DNA from: Candidatus Curtissbacteria bacterium RIFCSPLOWO2_02_FULL_40_11
Lineage (GTDB): Bacteria; Patescibacteriota; Microgenomatia; Curtissbacterales; GWA2-41-24
Direction: 5' to 3'
NCBI GenBank assembly: GCA_001776505.1
Contig: MFBV01000006.1
Coordinates: 21,507 to 54,499 of the forward strand
Length of the DNA stretch: 32,993 nucleotides
Position 1 is the first letter of the stretch, and each line of letters opens with the position of its first letter. Position numbers and translations under genes: made by a program. The notes beneath the pieces were generated by a model that searched no databases, was not told the origin of the DNA, and saw nothing but the letters and a program-made list of their open reading frames with translations. Below, piece after piece: positions 22,219 to 30,499 of this stretch.

Positions 22219-22659
22219 TTAGAGCAAGGTTTTCTTTTTGTTGTGACCAAGGCGGTATGTGACTACTTCGTCAGGGAGAAACACCTTTCCTGGAGAACTC
22301 ATCCTATATAAAAGATTTTCTATATCCTGCCAGAACTGTCTTCCAGCCTCGCTTCTGATAATTTTATCGATAGCAATTTTGTACCCTCTATTTAGCCTTA
22401 AAGCTAAAGCGATCTTAGATATGGTTTCGTTGGAAACTCTAAGAATATCAATTATTGTCTCGTAATTGTGCCCCTTCAAAAGCATTACGGCAATTGCAAG
22501 TCTTTTTGCTACCATTATTCTTTCGACCGGGCTTAAAAGATCACCCAAAAACAACTTAACATCCTCCTTATTTTTCACCTGTGAAACCGATTCCCATAAA
22601 GTTTCAAACATTTGTTCTTCAATTTGTCTATTTAGCACTTTTTTAGAAACTCTACTCAC
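22219..22659 (-). CDS. TrpR-superfamily DNA-binding regulator
   Basis: A 146-residue protein with the Trp repressor/YerC helical fold in its middle: FLGDLLSPVERIMVAKRLAI, then LLKGHNYETIIDILRVSNET with ISKIALALR, a helix-turn-helix. The typical TrpR-like order (DLLtp-E-r..aKRl.i..lL..g.sy..i...l.vS..tIsk) is visible. An N-terminal helical extension and a C-terminal about 45 residues are additional to the about 100-residue core. It is probably a DNA-binding repressor; tryptophan binding should not be assumed. The start is GTG. Near-identical palindromes lie at its start and just past its stop, so self-regulation is likely. It is transcribed away from the rmlABCD operon. Confidence 0.82.
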   Translation of the reverse strand: MSRVSKKVLNRQIEEQMFETLWESVSQVKNKEDVKLFLGDLLSPVERIMVAKRLAIAVMLLKGHNYETIIDILRVSNETISKIALALRLNRGYKIAIDKIIRSEAGRQFWQDIENLLYRMSSPGKVFLPDEVVTYRLGHNKKKTLL

Positions 22660-22683
22660 TCTAACACTCTAGAGTATTAGAGT
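22658..22683. promoter_or_regulatory. 26-bp operator-like palindrome at the TrpR-like gene start
   Basis: Arms ACTCTAACACTCT and AGAGTATTAGAGT pair with one mismatch. It covers the predicted -10 box, the transcription start and the GTG start codon of the regulator. The core ACTCTAGAGTAT is the same as in the palindrome at 22191-22218, and each arm ends in ACTCTAA or TTAGAGT, a further half-site. Confidence 0.8.
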
Positions 22684-22699
22684 AAAAACGGATTGTCAA
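22671..22699 (-). promoter_or_regulatory. Promoter of the TrpR-like gene
   Basis: On the minus strand TTGACA (22699-22694), 17-nt spacer, TACTCT (22676-22671). The -10 box is the centre of the palindrome, so a protein bound there would block RNA polymerase. The leader would be about 5 nt. Confidence 0.6.
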
Positions 22700-22720
22700 A
22701 TTTAAATTATCTGTCCGGTT

Positions 22721-22731
22721 TATAATATAAT
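22721..22731 (+). promoter_or_regulatory. Tandem -10 boxes for the rml operon
   Basis: Two overlapping perfect TATAAT boxes (22721-22726 and 22726-22731) precede ATG 22742 by 10-15 nt. No strong -35 is seen at 17 nt. The promoter diverges from that of the TrpR-like gene; the operator palindrome is about 40 bases away. Confidence 0.55.
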
Positions 22732-22741
22732 AATTCCAATC

Positions 22742-23479
22742 ATGAAAGGTGTGATACTAGCAGGTGGTAATGCAACCCGTCTCCGGCCTCTAACTTGGGT
22801 TACCAACAAGCACTTGCTCCCAATTTACAACAAGCCGATGATTTTTTATCCGCTTGAAGCGATGGCTCGATCCGGAATAAAAGATGTTTTAATAATAACC
22901 GGACCTAGTCATAGTGGTGCTTTCATTAACCTACTTAAAAGCGGAAAAGACTTCGGACTGCGTCTATCTTATGAAATTCAAGAGGAATCAGGAGGGATCG
23001 CTCAAGCTATTAATCTTGCTTACGATTTTGCCGACAATGGGAAGATCCTAGTTATTTTAGGTGATAATATTTTTACCCAGTCTCTTAAAAAAGATGTTGA
23101 AGAGTTTAATAAGAAAGAAAGGGGAGCAGTCGTTTACGGCAAAAATATGGCTACTCAAAGTAAGCAATACGGTGTGATAGAAAGCAAGAACGGCAAAGTC
23201 ATTTCGATTGAAGAAAAACCGGAAAATCCTAAATCAGAAATCGGCCAAACAGGAATTTATATGTACGACAGGCGAGTTTTCGATTTTATAAAAAATCAAA
23301 AACCTTCGAAAAGAGGAGAATTGGAAGTAACAGATCTCAACAACAATTACGTAAAAGAAGGAACAATGATCTGTAGGATTCTTTCCGGTTGGTGGGTAGA
23401 CGCTGGTACCTCTTTTGACGAACTCCTCAAAGCAAATATTCTAGTCGCCAAAGAAATAAAAAAGGAATCCAAAAAATAA
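22742..23479 (+). CDS. rmlA: Sugar-1-phosphate nucleotidylyltransferase, RmlA-like
   Basis: Makes dTDP-glucose from glucose 1-phosphate and dTTP, first step of dTDP-L-rhamnose synthesis. The signature LAGGNATRLRPLT (residues 6-18; usually GGSGTRLxPLT), the NKHLLPIYNKPMIFYPL block, GDNIF, SIEEKPENPKS, QTGIYMYD and WWVDAGT are all family marks. At 245 aa it lacks the C-terminal helices of the about 290-aa RmlA, corresponding to the short archaeal/CPR-like form. The order rmlA-rmlB-rmlC-rmlD that follows supports dTDP-glucose as product. Confidence 0.9.
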   Translation: MKGVILAGGNATRLRPLTWVTNKHLLPIYNKPMIFYPLEAMARSGIKDVLIITGPSHSGAFINLLKSGKDFGLRLSYEIQEESGGIAQAINLAYDFADNGKILVILGDNIFTQSLKKDVEEFNKKERGAVVYGKNMATQSKQYGVIESKNGKVISIEEKPENPKSEIGQTGIYMYDRRVFDFIKNQKPSKRGELEVTDLNNNYVKEGTMICRILSGWWVDAGTSFDELLKANILVAKEIKKESKK

Positions 23480-23482
23480 ATT

Positions 23483-24493
23483 ATGAAACTTTTAGTAACC
23501 GGCGGAGCCGGGTTCATTGGCTCAAATTTTATTCACTATTGGCTTAAAAATCATCCGGATGATAAGATCGTAAATTTAGACAAACTAACTTACGCTGGAA
23601 ATCTTGAAAATTTAAAGACGATTGAAAAAAATCCCAATTATACATTTATAAAAGGTGATATTGCGAGCGCGAAAGATGTCGAGAAAGTTGTCAGGGAAGT
23701 TGAAGTCATAGTTAATTTCGCCGCTGAATCACATGTAGACAGATCAATTATTGACCCGGCCCCTTTTATTACAACGAACGTTTTAGGCACTCAAATACTA
23801 CTGGATGCTGCATTAAAATCTAAAGTATCAAGGTTCCATCACGTATCAACAGACGAAGTATACGGTGCCTTAACTCTTGATTCCCAAGACAAATTTAGCG
23901 AAGAAACACCTTATCATCCAAATAGTCCCTACGCTGCATCAAAGGCGGCTTCCGACCACTTAGTAAGGGCATATTTTGAAACTTACAAGCTTCCCATTAC
24001 AATCTCGAATTGTTCAAATAACTTTGGCCCATATCAATTTCCGGAGAAATTAATTTCTCTCACAATCACCAACCTCCTTGAGGGTAAAAAAGCGCCAGTA
24101 TATGGAGATGGAAAATACATGCGCGATTGGCTTTATGTCGAAGACCACTGCAGCGCAATTGACCTCATCTTGAAAAGAGGTAAAGAAGGGGAAACTTATT
24201 GCATCGGTGTAGATAACGATATTTCGAATCTAGAGGTTATCAAAAAGATACTCGAAATTTTAGGAGAAACAAGTGAAAAAATCGAATACGTCAAAGACAG
24301 ACCCGGGCATGATAGAAGGTATGCCATTAATGCTGATAAGATTAAGAAATATCTTGGCTGGCAATCAAGTTTCGATTTTGAGCAAGCATTAAAGTTGACA
24401 GTTAAATGGTATCAAGATAATAAAAGTTGGTGGCAAAAGCTAAAAAATAAAGAATTCGAAAAATATTATAAAAAGCAATATAAAAGAAGATAG
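23483..24493 (+). CDS. rmlB: dTDP-glucose 4,6-dehydratase
   Basis: Converts dTDP-glucose to dTDP-4-keto-6-deoxyglucose, using tightly bound NAD. The 336-residue protein has the Rossmann motif GGAGFIGS (7-14), FAAESHVDRSI, the catalytic STDEVYG (T123-D124-E125), the SPYAASKAASDHLVRAY pair (Y150, K154), NCSNNFGPYQFPEKLI and the RDWLYVEDHC block. These distinguish RmlB from other epimerase-family members. It starts 3 nt after rmlA; AAAGGA lies about 16 nt upstream of the ATG, somewhat far for a ribosome-binding site. Confidence 0.96.
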   Translation: MKLLVTGGAGFIGSNFIHYWLKNHPDDKIVNLDKLTYAGNLENLKTIEKNPNYTFIKGDIASAKDVEKVVREVEVIVNFAAESHVDRSIIDPAPFITTNVLGTQILLDAALKSKVSRFHHVSTDEVYGALTLDSQDKFSEETPYHPNSPYAASKAASDHLVRAYFETYKLPITISNCSNNFGPYQFPEKLISLTITNLLEGKKAPVYGDGKYMRDWLYVEDHCSAIDLILKRGKEGETYCIGVDNDISNLEVIKKILEILGETSEKIEYVKDRPGHDRRYAINADKIKKYLGWQSSFDFEQALKLTVKWYQDNKSWWQKLKNKEFEKYYKKQYKRR

Positions 24494-24497
24494 AATC

Positions 24498-25028
24498 TTG
24501 CAATATCAGTATCTAAATTTAGATAATCAAAAAGATTTAATTGAGGGAGTTGTACTTAGAAAATTAAAAGTGCACGAAGATAGTACGGGCGAGTTGGTGG
24601 AAACTCTAAGAAAGGATTGGAGTGATGTTTTTAATGAAAGTGATTTAAATTTTGCAATGCAATATATGTCCACCACACCCTCTGGTATTGCTCGCGACGA
24701 AGACAAATGGCACGTTCACCAATTCCAAAAAGACAGATTCATTTGTGTCTCAGGGAGAATTGTTACGGCAATTTATGACCCGAGAGAGAATTCCAGAACT
24801 AAAGGGATTTTAAATTTATACACAATGAGTCCATATAAAGAAAATGAAATGTATATGATTATTATTCCTGAAGAAACATATCACGGCTTCATAGTTACAT
24901 CTAAAACCTACGGATACTTACTAAACTTTCCGACGCAACTTTATAATCCGACAGATGAAGGCCGGGTAGACCATAAAGGAGAATTTGATTGGGATATCGT
25001 CAGAAAGGATTTTTCCATTGAAACGTAA
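24498..25028 (+). CDS. rmlC: dTDP-4-dehydrorhamnose 3,5-epimerase family protein
   Basis: Cupin-fold epimerase expected to act after RmlB. The 176-residue sequence has RKLKVHEDSTGELVETLRKD, the His-rich KWHVHQFQKDRFICVSGRIV block (active-site His), YDPREN, and IIPEETYHGFIV, all in cupin order. It is a divergent branch: the classic RmlC GLHYQ reads HVHQF here. Function rests on this pattern plus its place between rmlB and rmlD. It starts with TTG (24498); the first in-frame ATG is far too late, so TTG is accepted. It overlaps the rmlD start. Confidence 0.85.
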   Translation: MQYQYLNLDNQKDLIEGVVLRKLKVHEDSTGELVETLRKDWSDVFNESDLNFAMQYMSTTPSGIARDEDKWHVHQFQKDRFICVSGRIVTAIYDPRENSRTKGILNLYTMSPYKENEMYMIIIPEETYHGFIVTSKTYGYLLNFPTQLYNPTDEGRVDHKGEFDWDIVRKDFSIET

Positions 25029-25923
25029 TAAGGAACTTGGCGTTATCGGAGCCAACTCAATGGTCGGCTCAAGATTTTGTGAACTTTCAGAGTTGCAATT
25101 AGTAAAGGCAGATTTAAATGGTGAAATTTCCGTAGATATTACAGAGCAAGAATCGGTCGAAAATTTTTTTCAAGACAATAAGTTTGAAACAGTAATATTA
25201 TTTTCAGCCTTCACCGATGTGGACAGTGCAGAAGGGCAAAGAGGAAACAAAAGTGGAACTTGCTGGCGAGTCAATGTGGCTGGAGCAAAAAATGTTGTGG
25301 AAGCCTGCAGGCATTTTAAGAGAAAGTTAATTTTCATATCTACTGATTTTGTTTTTGATGGGGAAAATGGTCCATATTCAGAAACCGATCTGGTGGGTCC
25401 AAATCTGGAGAAAGTATCTTGGTATGGAATTACTAAAATTGAGGGCGAAAAATTGATAAACAACAGCCTGGATGATTTTATGATAATAAGAATTTCGTAT
25501 CCTTATAGATCAAGGTTTGGCAGTAAAGCAGATTTTGCAAAACAAATATTGCAAAGGTACGACAACCATGATCTTTATCCCCTTTTTGCGGATCAACAGA
25601 TTACACCAACTTTTATAGATGATCTTGCACCCTGTATTAGTTTACTATTATCTAAAAATGCTGGCGGTATTTATAATTTGGCAAGTCCTGAGCCCGTTTC
25701 TCCATATGAGTTTGGTATAGAACTTATAAGGATTTTTGGATACGATCCACATTATATTGAAAGAGGTAAATTAAAAACTTTGTTAAAAAAACCAGGAATG
25801 ACACCTAGACCTTTAAGGGGCGGCATGAAAACGGACAAGATCGAAAAGCTTGGGTTCAAGCCGACTGATTGGAAGAATGGCATAAGGGAAATATTTAGAC
25901 AATCAAATGGCCGATTGATTTAA
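25018..25923 (+). CDS. rmlD: dTDP-4-dehydrorhamnose reductase-like protein
   Basis: Reduces dTDP-4-keto-rhamnose to dTDP-L-rhamnose. A 301-residue SDR with LGVIGANSMVGSRF, the RmlD-type FISTDFVFDGENGPYSE block, the catalytic SWYGITKIEGE (Tyr, Lys), and a QQITPTFIDDLA segment typical of the family. TTG 25018 is chosen over the track's 24985 because AAAGGA lies 7 nt before it and the extra residues add nothing to the fold. It overlaps rmlC by 11 nt. Divergence in the N-terminal nucleotide loop leaves NADPH or NADH preference open. Confidence 0.87.
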   Translation: MKRNKELGVIGANSMVGSRFCELSELQLVKADLNGEISVDITEQESVENFFQDNKFETVILFSAFTDVDSAEGQRGNKSGTCWRVNVAGAKNVVEACRHFKRKLIFISTDFVFDGENGPYSETDLVGPNLEKVSWYGITKIEGEKLINNSLDDFMIIRISYPYRSRFGSKADFAKQILQRYDNHDLYPLFADQQITPTFIDDLAPCISLLLSKNAGGIYNLASPEPVSPYEFGIELIRIFGYDPHYIERGKLKTLLKKPGMTPRPLRGGMKTDKIEKLGFKPTDWKNGIREIFRQSNGRLI

Positions 25924-26046
25924 GGTTCCGGATTTCGCTAAAATTGCGTTTAGCCCGCCAAAATTCGTTCAGTAAACCTATTTTAATCGAGCCAGATTCG
26001 ACGAATACGTTGAAAAGATGAATGGTAAGAATTGGTGGGAAAAATT
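25924..26046 (+). other. Intergenic gap with hairpin and short coding-like remnant
   Basis: A 6-bp hairpin GCTAAA/TTTAGC lies at 25937-25954. From 25976 one frame reads YFNRARFDEYVEKMNGKNWW then EKL and stops at TGA 26048-26050, which overlaps the ugd ATG (ATGA). The frame is closed by TAA at 25973, and its only ATG (26018) would give a 10-aa peptide with two adjacent Trp codons. It may be a gene remnant or a leader peptide. Confidence 0.35.
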
Positions 26047-27351
26047 ATGACAATTACAGTAGTCGGGGCGGGTTATGTTGGTTTAGTAACAGCCGCTGTT
26101 TTCTCAGATCTTGGCAACAAAGTTTACTGCGTTGATGTTGATGAAAAGAAGATAGAAGACCTAAAAAAAGGCAAAGTACCATTTTTCGAACCTTCTCTGT
26201 CGGAATATCTAGAAAGAAATATTAAAGAAAAAAGACTTTTCTTTACTAAAAGTTACAGTGATTCGGTTTCAAAATCTCAGACAATCTTTATTTGTGTAGG
26301 AACCCCGTCGAAGGAAAACGGTGAAGCTGATTTAACTTATCTTTTTAGTGCAGTGGAGGAAACTGCGAAGAATTTATCAGGGTATACACTGATTACCATA
26401 AAAAGCACTATCCCAATAGGATATGAAGATGACTTAGAAGCCACGGTAAAAAAGCATGCAAAAGCTAAATTTGAATTTGCTGCTTCCCCTGAATTTTTAA
26501 GAGAAGGTACTGCAATTGAAGATACGCTTCACCCTGACAGAATTGTAATCGGTACTCATAGCAAAAAAGCTGAGAAGATTTTACTTGAACTCCATGCACC
26601 AATTTCCGGAGAAAGAATTACCTGCGATATGAGATCTGCTCAGCTTGTTAAATATGGGTCAAATGCACTTCTAGCGACAAAAGTTTCATTTGCAAACGCT
26701 ATCTCGATTCTTTGCGAAAAAATGGAGACTGATGTCACTAAGGTAATGGAGGGTATTGGGGCGGACAAAAGAATTGGTAACGCGTTTTTATATCCGGGCG
26801 TTGGTTATGGCGGTTCTTGTTTACCAAAAGATGTACTCGCTTTTATAGCTCAGGCAAGCAGATTCGATTATGATTTTGAACTGCTACGTGCTGTTGATGC
26901 AATTAATGATCTTCAGGTTGAAAGATTCGTAAATAAAATTAGGCGAATATTAAATGCTGCGGAAGATAAGAAAAACAATTTGTATGGATTTGAGATAGCA
27001 ATACTTGGACTTGCTTTTAAACCAAATACAGATGATATGAGAGATGCTCCGTCAATAAAAATAATTAATAGATTATTAAATTTAAAAGCTAATGTTACTG
27101 CATTTGACCCACAATCCATGATCAATGCTAAAAGAATTCTCCCACAAATCTCGTATGCGAAGGACGTTTACAGGGCCATTGAGGGTAAACACGCAATGAT
27201 TATTGTTACAGAATGGCCGGAGTTTTCTCAAATTGATCTTAGTAAGGCGAAAAAACTTCTAAAAAAACCAAATATTGTCGACGGCCGCAACATTTTTGAC
27301 CCCCACAAAGCCAAAGTTGCAGGTTTTAAATATATCGGTGTTGGCAGATGA
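26047..27351 (+). CDS. ugd: UDP-glucose 6-dehydrogenase
   Basis: Oxidises UDP-glucose to UDP-glucuronate in two NAD-dependent steps, for uronic acids in surface glycans. The 434-residue protein begins ITVVGAGYVGLVTAAVFSDL (NAD site), has ICVGTPSKENGEADL, the SPEFLREGTAIED block, and the catalytic Cys258 in GVGYGGSCLPKDV. The C-terminal domain has LAFKPNTDDMRDAPS. ATG 26047 is chosen over the track's GTG 26032, since the domain starts there and GGTGGG lies 7 nt in front. A GDP-mannose dehydrogenase is the main alternative; the pattern favours UDP-glucose. It overlaps rmd by 4 nt. Confidence 0.93.
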   Translation: MTITVVGAGYVGLVTAAVFSDLGNKVYCVDVDEKKIEDLKKGKVPFFEPSLSEYLERNIKEKRLFFTKSYSDSVSKSQTIFICVGTPSKENGEADLTYLFSAVEETAKNLSGYTLITIKSTIPIGYEDDLEATVKKHAKAKFEFAASPEFLREGTAIEDTLHPDRIVIGTHSKKAEKILLELHAPISGERITCDMRSAQLVKYGSNALLATKVSFANAISILCEKMETDVTKVMEGIGADKRIGNAFLYPGVGYGGSCLPKDVLAFIAQASRFDYDFELLRAVDAINDLQVERFVNKIRRILNAAEDKKNNLYGFEIAILGLAFKPNTDDMRDAPSIKIINRLLNLKANVTAFDPQSMINAKRILPQISYAKDVYRAIEGKHAMIIVTEWPEFSQIDLSKAKKLLKKPNIVDGRNIFDPHKAKVAGFKYIGVGR

Positions 27352-28295
27352 GAAAAGCTCTAATTACAGGAATAGGTGGTTTTGTCGGCGGCCACCTCAC
27401 TGATCACCTGATATCTCAAAAAATTGCTGTAACCGGTTTCATTCATCCATCTCACCACTCTCACAATCTGGACAACCTCAAAAAAAAGGCGAATTTGGTA
27501 GAATGCGATATTTTAAACAAACAACTTATTGCAAAAAAATTGAGCAATTCGTTCGACTGTATTTTCCATTTAGCAGCATTTTCGTCTCCTTCAAAGAGTT
27601 TTGAAAACTCTAAAGAAACACTAGAGAATAATATTTTAGGGGAGTTGAATTTGTTAGAAGCATTGAAAAAAATTAACTCAAAAGCAAAAATTCTTATAGT
27701 AGGATCATCGGACGAATATGGGGATATAAATCATAATCGGCTCGTCAACGAAGAATTTCCATTAAATCCTAGCTCTCCATATGCTGTCTCAAAAGTAGCT
27801 CAAGACCTGCTAGGTTGGCAATATTTTTTAAACTATGGATTGCAAATAGTAAGAGTCAGACCCTTTAATCATATCGGTCCAGGACAGTCCACAGCTTTTG
27901 TTGTGTCTGCTTTTGCTTCTAGAATCGCCCAACTAGAAAAGAAAGGTGGAGGCATTATGAGAGTTGGAAACTTAGATGCTTATCGAGACTTTACGGATGT
28001 CAGGGATATGGTAAGAGCATATCTGTTAGCCCTTGAAAAAGGTAAATTAGGCCAGGTTTATAATATCGGGTTAGGGAAATTGTATAAAATCAGCGATATT
28101 TTTAAAAAATTAATTTCACTATCAAAGGTAAAAGTAAAAGAAAAGCAAGACAAAACTTTGCACAGATCATCCGATACAAATAAAATTACTTGTGACTACT
28201 CTAAATTTAAAAAAAAGACAAACTGGAAACCTAGTATTCCTATAGAGAAAACTTTATCTGATACAATTAATTACGAGAGAGAAAGATTAAATTAA
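27348..28295 (+). CDS. rmd: GDP-4-keto-6-deoxy-D-mannose reductase-like
   Basis: A 315-residue SDR that most likely reduces the Gmd product to GDP-D-rhamnose. It has [36 protein letters not shown] (Tyr, Lys), and the Rmd-type [20 protein letters not shown] with [20 protein letters not shown], which separates Rmd from GalE-like epimerases and from the fucose synthase Fcl. The gmd gene follows directly, giving the whole two-step route. The start ATG overlaps the ugd stop by 4 nt. Confidence 0.88.
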   Translation: MRKALITGIGGFVGGHLTDHLISQKIAVTGFIHPSHHSHNLDNLKKKANLVECDILNKQLIAKKLSNSFDCIFHLAAFSSPSKSFENSKETLENNILGELNLLEALKKINSKAKILIVGSSDEYGDINHNRLVNEEFPLNPSSPYAVSKVAQDLLGWQYFLNYGLQIVRVRPFNHIGPGQSTAFVVSAFASRIAQLEKKGGGIMRVGNLDAYRDFTDVRDMVRAYLLALEKGKLGQVYNIGLGKLYKISDIFKKLISLSKVKVKEKQDKTLHRSSDTNKITCDYSKFKKKTNWKPSIPIEKTLSDTINYERERLN

Positions 28296-28296
28296 A

Positions 28297-29274
28297 ATGC
28301 TGAATAAAAGAGCTCTAATTACAGGTATTACGGGGCAAGATGGATCATATCTGGCAGAATTTTTACTCGCAAAGAGTTACAAAGTATTTGGAATAACCAG
28401 AAGAACATCTACACCAAATTACGAAAGAATACGTCATTTTCAAGACAAAGTAGAATTAATTCCCGGTGATCTTCTCGATCAACAATCATTAACAAGCGCA
28501 GTGAAAATAGCTGATCCGGATGAAATTTATAATTTAGCTGCTCAGAGTTTTGTTGCAACCTCATGGTCCCAGCCTGTGTTAACCGGTGAGTTTACTGCAC
28601 TTGGTACTACGAGAGTCCTTGAAGCAATGAGGCAAGTTAAACCTGAAGCAAAATTTTATCAAGCATCTTCATCTGAAATGTTCGGCATGGTCAAAGAAAC
28701 ACCACAAAATGAAAAGACGTCTTTTCATCCTAGAAGCCCATATGGAGTCGCCAAAACATATGGGCACTGGATTACTATCAACTATAGAGAATCGTATGAT
28801 TTGTTTGCTGTCTCTGGTATTTTATTCAACCATGAATCTCCGAGACGAGGCCTCGAGTTTGTAACTAGAAAGGTTACAAATGGAGTCGCCAAAATAAAAT
28901 TAGGGCAGGCAAAAAGTATCACACTTGGCAATTTGGACGCTAAAAGAGATTGGGGATTTGCGGGGGATTATGTGGAGGCAATGTGGTTGATGCTCCAACA
29001 ACCAAAGGCTGACGATTATGTAATTGCTACTGGAGAAAATCATTCTGTTGCCGATTTTGTTAAAGAAGCATTTCTAGTAATTGGTGAGAAAAATTGGAGA
29101 AAATACGTAAAAACTTCCAAAGAATTCATTAGACCGGCTGAAGTTGATTTTCTAATAGGAGATTACTCAAAGGCAAAAAGAGTTTTAAAATGGGCACCAA
29201 AAACATCATTTAAGAGTTTAGTTAAGATGATGGTAGAGGCTGACATCGAACTTCTCAAAAAAAATTCGAGATGA
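28297..29274 (+). CDS. gmd: GDP-mannose 4,6-dehydratase
   Basis: Turns GDP-D-mannose into GDP-4-keto-6-deoxy-D-mannose. The 325-residue protein carries [19 protein letters not shown], the [12 protein letters not shown] block, [22 protein letters not shown] (Ser/Glu), [13 protein letters not shown] (Tyr, Lys), [12 protein letters not shown] and [19 protein letters not shown], all diagnostic of Gmd. It starts one base after rmd ends and overlaps the next glycosyltransferase by 4 nt. GDP-mannose itself must be made elsewhere, as no manB/manC gene is in the window. Confidence 0.97.
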   Translation: MLNKRALITGITGQDGSYLAEFLLAKSYKVFGITRRTSTPNYERIRHFQDKVELIPGDLLDQQSLTSAVKIADPDEIYNLAAQSFVATSWSQPVLTGEFTALGTTRVLEAMRQVKPEAKFYQASSSEMFGMVKETPQNEKTSFHPRSPYGVAKTYGHWITINYRESYDLFAVSGILFNHESPRRGLEFVTRKVTNGVAKIKLGQAKSITLGNLDAKRDWGFAGDYVEAMWLMLQQPKADDYVIATGENHSVADFVKEAFLVIGEKNWRKYVKTSKEFIRPAEVDFLIGDYSKAKRVLKWAPKTSFKSLVKMMVEADIELLKKNSR

Positions 29275-30497
29275 GACTTGTTGTCAATATTCCAACTTAC
29301 AATGAGAAGGAAAACATTGAGGAGATTATCAATAAGGTTCTTGATCAAAACAAAAAAATTCCCCAAGTAGATCTTCATGTATTAGTTTCTGATAGCCATT
29401 CAGCGGACGGGACCGGCGATATAGTAAAAAGAATGTCGAGGGAAAATTCTAGAGTCCACTACTTAGATGTTAAAGAAAGAGGCATAGGTGTGGGTTTAAT
29501 TAAGGGACATAGATTTTCACTTAACAAGCTGAAAGCAGATATTCTAGCCCAGATGGATGGTGATTTATCCCACGACCCGTCCACTTTACCTAAGATGTTG
29601 AGATATATCCAAGAAGGATACGACTTAGTAAATGGTTCAAGGAGCATGGCTGGAGGCAAAAACCTTCTTGGTTGGCATCGCAGGTTTTTTAGTAGAGGAA
29701 TGTCTCTATACTGTCGATTAGTATGGGGAACATTTAATCTTACAGAATACGCCAATTCATATAGAATGTTTACAAAAAAACTCTTCAAAAAGATAAACTT
29801 TAACAATGTTCCATGGAAGTCAAAAACATATATTGTTCAGCCAGCATTTTTATATGCTGCACTGATATCCGGTGCAAGAATTAAAGAAGTTCCTATTATT
29901 TTTGAAGATCGTAAAAAAGGATATTCTAAGGCGCAAATTGTAGCCTACATTCTTGACGTAATTAAATTTGGAGTTAAAGTCCGTTTTCAAAAATCCAAAA
30001 CAATCATAAAGTTCTTGATGGTTGGCAGTGCCAGCTATGTAATCAATGCATTTCTTTTAGGCATTTTAAATAGAGGTGATTTATTCTTTCTACCATTTTT
30101 AGACGAGCCGCTTTTATTAATTGTTCCCTCTATCGGATCAGCACCTCATTTTTTATTTATCACTTTTGATAGATTATTAGTCTCGTCAATTATTGCTATT
30201 CAAGCATCAATTATATTCAATTTTATATTCCATGATAATTGGACTTTTAAATACAGATCTCGTAAGGGTCCGAAAATAAGAAGGTTTTTAAAGTTCAATT
30301 TAACTTCAATCGGCAGTCCTCTAATTCAACTTTTAAGTATTTTATTTTTTGCAAGAGTTTTTAATCTTCATGAGCAAATAGGTTTAGCAATTGGAGTAAT
30401 AATAGGTTTGTCTTTTAATTATGCGGTGAATCTTCTTTGGATATGGAAGGCTCCGGAGCAATCGGAACTTCAATCCGTTAGGGCAAAGACTATATAG
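29271..30497 (+). CDS. GT2 glycosyltransferase fused to GtrA-like membrane domain
   Basis: A 408-residue two-domain protein. Residues 1-about 235 are a DPM1-like GT2 enzyme: [28 protein letters not shown] (D41, D46; most relatives have DDGSTDGT), [12 protein letters not shown] (D96, D98) and an ending [13 protein letters not shown]. Residues about 240-400 are a GtrA-type domain: [30 protein letters not shown] and the late [15 protein letters not shown]2-GtrA fusions make and probably help flip polyprenyl-phosphate-sugar. The loop between the first and second GtrA helices is unusually long (about 40 residues, containing [13 protein letters not shown]). It overlaps gmd by 4 nt; a GT-C enzyme follows. 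Confidence 0.88.
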   Translation: MRLVVNIPTYNEKENIEEIINKVLDQNKKIPQVDLHVLVSDSHSADGTGDIVKRMSRENSRVHYLDVKERGIGVGLIKGHRFSLNKLKADILAQMDGDLSHDPSTLPKMLRYIQEGYDLVNGSRSMAGGKNLLGWHRRFFSRGMSLYCRLVWGTFNLTEYANSYRMFTKKLFKKINFNNVPWKSKTYIVQPAFLYAALISGARIKEVPIIFEDRKKGYSKAQIVAYILDVIKFGVKVRFQKSKTIIKFLMVGSASYVINAFLLGILNRGDLFFLPFLDEPLLLIVPSIGSAPHFLFITFDRLLVSSIIAIQASIIFNFIFHDNWTFKYRSRKGPKIRRFLKFNLTSIGSPLIQLLSILFFARVFNLHEQIGLAIGVIIGLSFNYAVNLLWIWKAPEQSELQSVRAKTI

Positions 30498-30499
30498 CT

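Noticed and set aside
22259-22672. Two plus-strand 68-aa ORFs
   Set aside because: Both are antisense to the TrpR-like gene, which has the helix-turn-helix pattern and a promoter.
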